Source: a virus | Reading direction: 5' to 3' (one strand) | IMG/VR virus record: IMGVR_UViG_3300044815_000097 | Location: 1 to 44,428 of that record | DNA length: 44,428 nt | In this document: positions 39,145 to 44,428 of the stretch, piece after piece | Numbering within the stretch: position 1 is the stretch's first letter | How the letters are laid out: each line of letters opens with the position of its first letter | Translations under genes and position numbers: made by a program | The notes under the pieces: model-generated | The model's input: only the letters and a program-made list of their open reading frames with translations | Told to the model about the DNA's origin: nothing | Database searches by the model: none

Positions 39145-41676
39145 ATGAACGAGGTCTTGACCGCAGCGCTCACCTGGCACGACCAGGGGTACTGCGTCTT
39201 GCCGACCCGCACCGACGGGTCCAAGGCGCCCGACGTCACGACCTGGAAGGCATACCAGAACGAAGCACCCAACCGGCAACGCGTCGAAGCATGGTTCGCC
39301 GACGACCACCCCGGCGTCGGCGTGCTCTGCGGCGCCATCAGCGGCAACCTCGAAATGCTCGAGCTCGAAGGCCGCGCCGTCACCGAAGGGGCCCTCGCCG
39401 ACCTGCAACACCTCATCGAGCAGTCCGGCCTCGCCGACCTGTGGCTGCGCATCACCCGAGACGGATACACCGAACGCACCCCATCCGGCGGCCTGCACTT
39501 CCTCTACCGAGTCGACGGCACGCCGGTTCCCGGCAACACCAAGCTCGCCAACCGGCCGGCCACCGACGCCGAGCTGGAGGCCAAGCCGAAGGAGACGGTC
39601 AAAGGCCTCGCCGAGACGCGCGGTGAAGGCGGATACGTCGTCGTCGCCCCGTCCCACGGCCCCACCCACCCCAGCGGCAAACCGTGGGAGCTGGTGCACG
39701 GCGGACCCGGGCAGGTCGCCACCATCACCGCCGACGAACGCGAGCAACTACACCGCCTGTTCCGCTGCCTCGACAAAATCCCCGTCGTCGAGCCTGCGCC
39801 GGCCCGGCCCCTGCAGGTCGTCCGCGGCACCACCGACGGCGCCACACCCGGCGACGACTTCGAAGCCAAGGTGCCCTGGGACGACCCGATGCTGCTCGGC
39901 GGCGCCGGGTGGCGGCCAACATTCAGCCAAGGCCACGTCACGTTCTGGCGCCGACCCGGCAAGGACACACCAGGCGTGTCAGCCACCACCGGCAAGGACC
40001 CGGCACGCGACCGGCTCTACGTGTTCAGCTCCGCCACCGAGTTCCCCACCGAAACACCCATCACCAAGTTCGGCGCGTACGCCCTGCTCCACCACGCCAA
40101 CGACTTCAAGGCCGCCGCCCGGGAACTCCGCCGGCTCGGCTACGGCGCGCCCCTGCCCAGCCCGTCCGAGCAGCAACGCGCCGCGATCGCCGACCTGGTC
40201 CCCGACGTCGCCGAACGCACCATGAGCTCTGTCGACGGCAACACCGTGCGGGTCCTCGCCGAACCCAAGGCCAAGCCCCAGTTCTTCGGCGCCACCCAGG
40301 ACGGCATGGCCCGCGCCCTCGTCGAACACCACGGGCACGAATTGCGCTACGTGCCCCAGCGCGGCAAATGGCTGGCCTGGGACGGGCACCGCTGGCAGTG
40401 GGACGACAACGAACGCCACCGCGAGCTCACCCTCGGCCTGGCCCGCCACCTGCCCGAAGACGACAAGGACTGGAAACTGTTCCGGCGCAGCATGCTGTCG
40501 TCGGCCGGCGTCACCGGCGCTACCCGCCTCGCCCAGTCCAACGCGAAAATCGTCGTCGGCTTCGACAAGCTCGACGCAGACCCGTGGGTGCTCAACACCC
40601 CCGGCGGCATCATCGACCTGCGCACCGGCGAGCTCAGCCCGCCCGACCCGGCCGCCCTGTGCACCAGGTCGACCAGCTGCGCCCCCGACACCGACGCCGA
40701 CCCGCGCCGGTGGCAGGAGTTCCTCGCCGACACGTTCGGCGCGGACCAGGCGCTCGTCGGCTACCTGCAACGCCTGCTCGGATACTCGGCTGTCGGCGTC
40801 GTCGGCGCCCACGTCCTCCCGTTCGCCCACGGCTCCGGCGGCAACGGCAAAGGCGTCTTCCTCGAGGCGCTCGCCGGGGTGCTCGGCGAGTACGCCACCA
40901 GCGCCCCGAACGGCTTCCTCATGCAGCAGCCGTTCCCCGGCCACGACACCGAGATCGCCCGTCTCGCCGGGGCCCGGATGGTGATCTGCTCCGAGGTCAA
41001 CGAGGACGACCGGTTCGACGAAGCCAAGGTCAAGATGCTGACCGGTGGCGACACCCTCACCGCCCGGTTCATGCGGCAGGACTACTTCACCTTCCAGCCC
41101 ACCCACCAGCTCTGGCTGATGGGCAACCACCAGCCCGCTGTCCGATCCGGCGGCCGATCGTTCTGGCGCCGGCTACGCCTCATCCCGTTCGACCACGAAG
41201 TACCCGAGGACAAGATCGAGGACGACCTGCAGGGCAAGCTCATCCGCGACCACGGCCCCGCCCTGCTCGCCTGGATCGCCGCCGGCGCGGCCGCCTACCA
41301 CCGCGGCGGCCTGGGCGAGCCCGACAGCGTCAAGGCCGCCACCGCTGAGTACGCCCACGACCAGGACTCCGTCGCCCGGTTCGTTGAGGAGTGCTGCCGG
41401 GTCGGCGGCGGTGCCCATGTCACCACCAAGGTCGCCAAGGTCCGCGAGGCGTACGAAGCGTGGTGCCAGACCGAGGGGGCGAAGCCCGTCACAGCGAAGC
41501 GGCTGACGATGGACCTGGACCGCAAATTCGGGGTCACCGGCCACCGCACCAAGGCGGCCCGGATGTACTCCAACATCACCGTTCTGGCCGACGGAAACCT
41601 GTCACCCGATTCTTCGAACCTGTCACCCGATTCTTCGAACCTGTCACCCGGGCGCGAAGAACAAGGCGGGTGGTGA
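39145..41676 (+). CDS. prim-pol / P4-type primase-helicase
   Basis: An 843-residue replication protein. Residues 1-200: bifunctional prim-pol domain (GYCVLPTRTDGSKAPDVTTW; GVGVLCGAISGNLEMLELEG; SGGLHFLYR). The acidic pair after the strand reads E-x-E (LELE) where D-x-D is usual. Middle: a linker. Residues 530-760: D5/P4-type SF3 helicase with Walker A GSGGNGKG (563-570), Walker B VICSEVNEDD and LMGNHQPAVR. The C-terminus carries 7-residue NLSPDSS repeats coded by the iteron cluster. RBS GGAG at 9 bases. Confidence 0.93.
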   Translation: MNEVLTAALTWHDQGYCVLPTRTDGSKAPDVTTWKAYQNEAPNRQRVEAWFADDHPGVGVLCGAISGNLEMLELEGRAVTEGALADLQHLIEQSGLADLWLRITRDGYTERTPSGGLHFLYRVDGTPVPGNTKLANRPATDAELEAKPKETVKGLAETRGEGGYVVVAPSHGPTHPSGKPWELVHGGPGQVATITADEREQLHRLFRCLDKIPVVEPAPARPLQVVRGTTDGATPGDDFEAKVPWDDPMLLGGAGWRPTFSQGHVTFWRRPGKDTPGVSATTGKDPARDRLYVFSSATEFPTETPITKFGAYALLHHANDFKAAARELRRLGYGAPLPSPSEQQRAAIADLVPDVAERTMSSVDGNTVRVLAEPKAKPQFFGATQDGMARALVEHHGHELRYVPQRGKWLAWDGHRWQWDDNERHRELTLGLARHLPEDDKDWKLFRRSMLSSAGVTGATRLAQSNAKIVVGFDKLDADPWVLNTPGGIIDLRTGELSPPDPAALCTRSTSCAPDTDADPRRWQEFLADTFGADQALVGYLQRLLGYSAVGVVGAHVLPFAHGSGGNGKGVFLEALAGVLGEYATSAPNGFLMQQPFPGHDTEIARLAGARMVICSEVNEDDRFDEAKVKMLTGGDTLTARFMRQDYFTFQPTHQLWLMGNHQPAVRSGGRSFWRRLRLIPFDHEVPEDKIEDDLQGKLIRDHGPALLAWIAAGAAAYHRGGLGEPDSVKAATAEYAHDQDSVARFVEECCRVGGGAHVTTKVAKVREAYEAWCQTEGAKPVTAKRLTMDLDRKFGVTGHRTKAARMYSNITVLADGNLSPDSSNLSPDSSNLSPGREEQGGW

Positions 41677-41873
41677 CGTCCATGGCCTCCACAAACCTGT
41701 CACCCCTGACCACCCCCCACAAACCTGTCACCTGCCACCTGAGCTGCGCAAACGCCTCAGCGATCCAGGTGACAGGTGACAGGTGTGACAGGTTTCTGAA
41801 CTTATCGAAAGAACGTGCGCACACACATGCATGCACATGTCCGGCGAACCTAGAAAACCTGTCACCTGTCACC
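41596..41873. repeat. iteron-like cluster CCTGTCACC, candidate replication origin
   Basis: Seven exact forward copies of CCTGTCACC: 41598, 41619, 41640, 41696, 41724, 41858 and 41865 (start positions), plus two exact reverse copies GGTGACAGG at 41768 and 41775, with near copies at 41784 and 41731. The first three are 21 bases apart and lie inside the primase gene; the rest are in the gap before the next gene. A less GC-rich stretch (41790-41860) sits among them. Repeat array, AT-richer DNA and a primase-helicase alongside make an origin the best reading; an operator is possible. Confidence 0.72.
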
Positions 41874-41884
41874 CGGAGCCCTCG

Positions 41885-42169
41885 ATGACCCGCCGGATCG
41901 GCCACTCGCTGGAGACCAGCCCGGCCATCGCGAAGCCCTGCCCGCGGTGCCGCCGGCCGTTGCTCACCGGGCTGGCCGAGGGCATCCACGCCTACGTCGA
42001 CATCACGCCACTCACCCCCGCCGGTGAGATCGCCGCCGTGCTCGCCGGGCGACAGACCTACACCCTGCGCCGCACCGGGCTCATCCAGCGCGACGCCTAC
42101 CGCCGCGCCGACCCGGCGCTCGCCAGCCCAGTCCTCGCCCAGCACGACTGCCTACGGAGGACCGCATGA
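41885..42169 (+). CDS. small zinc-ribbon protein
   Basis: A 94-residue protein (MTRRIGHSLETSPAIAKPCP) with CPRC and one further Cys near the end (HDC). ATG lies just after the iteron cluster. A longer upstream reading passes through the repeats and is not used. Family occurs in actinophages next to the primase; role unknown. Confidence 0.7.
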   Translation: MTRRIGHSLETSPAIAKPCPRCRRPLLTGLAEGIHAYVDITPLTPAGEIAAVLAGRQTYTLRRTGLIQRDAYRRADPALASPVLAQHDCLRRTA

Positions 42170-42780
42170 CGCCCATCGTGATCGGGCTCGACCTCAGCCT
42201 CACCGGCACCGGGGTGGCCAGCACCGCCGGCTGGACCGACGTCATCCGGCCGGCCGCCAAGCAGCGCGGCCACTACCGGCTGCAGCACATCAAGGCCACC
42301 ATCCTCGAGCTGATCCCCGCCGACGTCGCCCTGGTCGTCGTCGAAGGCCCGTCCTACGGCAGCCAGGCCGGGCAGGCTGGGCACCACGAGCGGGCCGGCC
42401 TGTGGTGGCTGGTCACCCACAGCCTGTGGAAAACCGATGTGCCGTTCGCCGTGGCCAGCCCCACCGCCCGCGCCAAGTACGCCACCGGCAAGGGCAACGC
42501 CGGCAAGGCCGACGTGGTCCGTGAGACCACCCGGCGCTTCGACTGGTTCACCGGCGGCGAAGACGAGGCCGACGCCCTGGTCCTCGCCGCCATGGGCGCC
42601 GACTGGCTGGGCCACCCGCTCGCCCCACTGCCCGCCACCCACCGCCAGGCCCTGGACAAGGTCCAATGGCCGGAAGGCCTCAACGTGCCTGCCACCGAGG
42701 ACCCGCTCAGGCCGTTCAGGGACGAGCGGCTGCCCCGTGGGGTCACCGTGGACACCATCACCGCCACTGAGGCGCTCTGA
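42166..42780 (+). CDS. RuvC-like Holliday junction resolvase
   Basis: A 204-residue nuclease with the RNase H-fold acidic residues of RuvC-like enzymes: Asp9 in GLDLS, Glu60 in VVVEGPSYG, and the acidic cluster EDEADA (132-137) at the end of the fold. It would cut branched DNA intermediates before packaging. Overlaps the upstream stop (ATGA). Confidence 0.88.
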   Translation: MTPIVIGLDLSLTGTGVASTAGWTDVIRPAAKQRGHYRLQHIKATILELIPADVALVVVEGPSYGSQAGQAGHHERAGLWWLVTHSLWKTDVPFAVASPTARAKYATGKGNAGKADVVRETTRRFDWFTGGEDEADALVLAAMGADWLGHPLAPLPATHRQALDKVQWPEGLNVPATEDPLRPFRDERLPRGVTVDTITATEAL

Positions 42781-43082
42781 TGGGCTCTCAGCGGGCCACA
42801 CCCGACCAGTGGACGCCCCTGATCGAGGACCGGCTGCGGTTCTTCCTCGGCACCGACCCGCTCATGGGCGACGGCTACCAGCCCGCCGTCGAGTTCGGCA
42901 TCGACCCCGATTTCGACCCGGAGCACGGCCTGTCGCTGCTCGAGGTGCGCACCCGGGCGTCCATGCCGGCCGGGTGGCGGCTGCAGTTCCTGTTCGGGCG
43001 CCGCATGTACCTGCCGCTGGTCGGCGAGGAGCTGCGCCTGATCGACACCGCCCAGTTCCGCCTCGAAGGAGACACCCGGTGA
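42780..43082 (+). CDS. hypothetical protein
   Basis: A 100-residue protein (MGSQRATPDQWTPLIEDRLR) with a C-terminal beta part (RLQFLFGRRMYLPLVGEELR). No family recognised. Coupled to both neighbours by overlaps. Confidence 0.72.
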   Translation: MGSQRATPDQWTPLIEDRLRFFLGTDPLMGDGYQPAVEFGIDPDFDPEHGLSLLEVRTRASMPAGWRLQFLFGRRMYLPLVGEELRLIDTAQFRLEGDTR

Positions 43083-43906
43083 GCCAGAGCCTGTGCACGA
43101 CCTGCCCGCGCCCGGTGCCCGACACGGCGTACGGGTGCGTCCGCTGCGGGGTCGACCTAGCCGGATGGCTCGGCCAGTTGGCCGGGATCGTCCACGAGCT
43201 GGACGTCACCGTGTCCCGGCAGGACCGGCTCGGCTCCGGCGGCGCCCGCGGGACCGGTGCGGAGATCCCACTGCCGTACAACCCGCAGGCCGCTGAGCGG
43301 GCCGCTGCGGTCCTGGGGGAGCTGACCACGTGGGCGAGGCACGTCAGCGAGCAGACGGGCCGCAGCGTGCCCCGTGGGCATGCTGGAGCGGCCGCGGCGT
43401 CCGTGCTCGCCGGGTCCGTGAAGTGGCTTCGCTACCAGCAGGCCTGGGCTGAGGCTCATGCCGCCCTGGCCCCGCTGCTGCGCATCACCCTGCGGATCAT
43501 CGACCGGCCCGCCGACCGGGTCTACCTCGGACCCTGCGGCCATACCCCGGACGGCGAGACGAAGGCGTGCGCGGAGGACGTCTACGCCGCGCCCCGAGCC
43601 GCCACCGGTGAATGCCGCGGCTGCGGCGTCGTGCACCAGGTCGCCGGCGCGCTGCAATGGATGCGCGACCAGCTCGACGACCGGCTCGCCCGACCCGTCG
43701 AGATCGTCGGCCTGCTGCGTCGCTTCGACGAGAAGCTCAGCTACTCGGTGATCACGAAGTACATCCGGCAAGGCCGGCTCGTCGCCCACGGGCATGATGC
43801 TGACGGCCGGGACCTGTACCGCATCGGTGACGTCATCGCCTTGAAACGCGAGGCCACCACGGCTGCGCCACGCCGGAGCGAGGTGCTTGCGCAACCGAGG
43901 CCGTAG
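43079..43906 (+). CDS. zinc-ribbon and HTH DNA-binding protein
   Basis: A 275-residue protein starting at GTG in the previous stop. N-terminal zinc ribbon (CTTC at 6-9 and CVRC at 20-23); a second Cys pair near the centre (CRGC); C-terminal helical part (SVITKYIRQGRLVAHGHDAD) in a MerR/HTH arrangement, about 215-255. It fits a phage transcription activator or replication-linked regulator. No closer family named. Confidence 0.8.
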   Translation: MSQSLCTTCPRPVPDTAYGCVRCGVDLAGWLGQLAGIVHELDVTVSRQDRLGSGGARGTGAEIPLPYNPQAAERAAAVLGELTTWARHVSEQTGRSVPRGHAGAAAASVLAGSVKWLRYQQAWAEAHAALAPLLRITLRIIDRPADRVYLGPCGHTPDGETKACAEDVYAAPRAATGECRGCGVVHQVAGALQWMRDQLDDRLARPVEIVGLLRRFDEKLSYSVITKYIRQGRLVAHGHDADGRDLYRIGDVIALKREATTAAPRRSEVLAQPRP

Positions 43907-43958
43907 CGCTAGGTTCTGCGATCATCCGATCTTTATCGGACACCCAGTCTTCGTTGAC

Positions 43959-43986
43959 CGCCCGCCCAGCATTGCTGAGGCGGGCG
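43959..43986 (+). terminator. terminator before the cos-side genes
   Basis: CGCCCGCC (43959-43966) pairs with GGCGGGCG (43979-43986), and AGCA with TGCT inside; followed by TTCT. It would end the early rightward transcript. Confidence 0.8.
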
Positions 43987-44010
43987 TTCTGCTGTCCGAG
44001 GGTGGTGACC

Positions 44011-44103
44011 ATGCCCGCCAAGGATCTAGTCGCAGCAGCCTGCATAGGCGCTGTGTTGGCGCTGATCATCGCCAGCCTGACGTTCCCGCTCATCTTCGGC
44101 TGA
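44011..44103 (+). CDS. tiny single-helix membrane peptide
   Basis: A 30-residue frame (MPAKDLVAAACIGAVLALII) with one hydrophobic helix and GAGGG ahead. It stops two bases before the HNH gene. Small size makes it uncertain, but the codons and placement are plausible. Confidence 0.45.
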   Translation: MPAKDLVAAACIGAVLALIIASLTFPLIFG

Positions 44104-44105
44104 GT

Positions 44106-44378
44106 ATGGCCAGCCCCAGGCCCAACGGGCACAGGTACCGCATGGCCCGCCTCGCGGTGCTGGCTGAGTCCGACCTGTGCTGGATATGCGGACACCCCGG
44201 GGCCAACGAGGTGGACCACGTGGTGGCTCGCAGTGTGGACCCAGGCCAGGACGTGGCCGACCCATCGAACCTGATGCCTGCTCATGGCACGAGACCCTGC
44301 CTGACCTGCGGCATCGTGTGCAATCAATCTCGTGGAGATGGACGACGGTCAATCCCTAAGCGTTCTCGTGATTGGTGA
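44106..44378 (+). CDS. HNH endonuclease, cos-side packaging nuclease
   Basis: A 90-residue HNH protein. Core: CWICGHPGANEVDHVVARS, then DPSNLMPAHGTRPCLTCG and CNQSRGD, with paired CxxC and the HNH histidines. Free-standing HNH proteins beside terminase genes work with TerL in cos cutting (as HK97 gp74). In a circle it would precede the small terminase gene directly, which supports this role. Confidence 0.9.
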   Translation: MASPRPNGHRYRMARLAVLAESDLCWICGHPGANEVDHVVARSVDPGQDVADPSNLMPAHGTRPCLTCGIVCNQSRGDGRRSIPKRSRDW

Positions 44379-44428
44379 ACGTCGATGGGGGGTGGGGTGC
44401 CGTCGAACCGGCGACCCGGCCAGGAGAC
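44379..44428. other. right window end, candidate cos-side DNA
   Basis: Fifty bases after the HNH stop with no gene: a G run (GGGGGGTGGGG), a small inverted repeat (GTCGAACCGGCGAC) and the end GGAGAC. Joined to the left end this forms GGAGA-CACT-TCTCC. It is where cos sites lie, but the exact cut is not shown. Confidence 0.35.

Noticed and set aside
41596-41873. Repeats as a CRISPR array
   Set aside because: Units are about 9-12 bases, in both directions and with irregular gaps; no repeat-spacer pattern and no cas operon.

Overview
The window looks like the complete genome of a temperate, long-tailed (siphovirus-type) actinobacterial phage in its packaged gene order. Base composition is very GC-rich throughout, GTG and TTG starts are common, and the gene content (WhiB-like protein, DUF6221-like protein, Streptomyces-plasmid-type transfer proteins) points to a Streptomyces- or Micromonosporaceae-like host; the sequence alone does not fix the genus. 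The left end opens with a small terminase-side gene and the large terminase, the right end closes with an HNH nuclease, and the integrase with its candidate attP lies intact in the middle. This order fits a cos-type virion genome or its circular form, not an integrated prophage.

Region by region: (1) 60-12102, + strand: packaging and head genes (TerL, portal, HK97-type protease, HK97-fold capsid, decoration-type protein, an unusual SGNH/GDSL-hydrolase virion protein, connectors) and two paralogous tail-tube genes. (2) 12106-20732, + strand: tail chaperone with a canonical -1 frameshift site (G GGA AAA), tape measure, one large fused tail-tip protein, a small tail protein, an M15-like endolysin, and a cluster of small membrane proteins for lysis. 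(3) 20724-28077, mostly - strand: small accessory genes, one isolated + strand holin candidate, then a long leftward operon that resembles the transfer region of Streptomyces conjugative plasmids and AICEs: an FtsK/SpoIIIE-type TraB-like DNA pump, a DUF2637/SpdB-like membrane protein and a run of tiny, translationally coupled genes. A divergent small HTH gene (28174) sits at its promoter, and five copies of an octamer lie just downstream of the pump gene. (4) 28491-32033: lysogeny block with a DUF4190-type membrane protein, a resolvase-like protein, tyrosine integrase, XRE repressor, divergent Cro-like gene and a Bro-N antirepressor. (5) 32030-37085, + strand: about fourteen small early genes of mostly unknown function, including a protein with 22 near-identical tetrapeptide repeats. 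(6) 37082-44378, + strand: WhiB-like regulator, Cas4-like nuclease, ssDNA-binding-type protein, prim-pol/P4-type primase-helicase, RuvC-like resolvase, zinc-ribbon/HTH protein and the cos-side HNH. A dense cluster of CCTGTCACC repeats covers the 3' end of the primase gene and the gap after it and is the best origin candidate.

How the parts fit: integrase, repressor, Cro and antirepressor decide lysis versus lysogeny; the primase-helicase, nuclease, RuvC-like protein and the iteron cluster would replicate the circular form; HNH and terminase would cut and package it. The transfer operon has its own promoter and candidate regulator, so the element may also move between mycelia by double-stranded DNA transfer. 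If so, this is a phage that is also a conjugative element. That combination, with a candidate transfer locus and a candidate origin in one 44 kb genome, is the most notable feature of the window.
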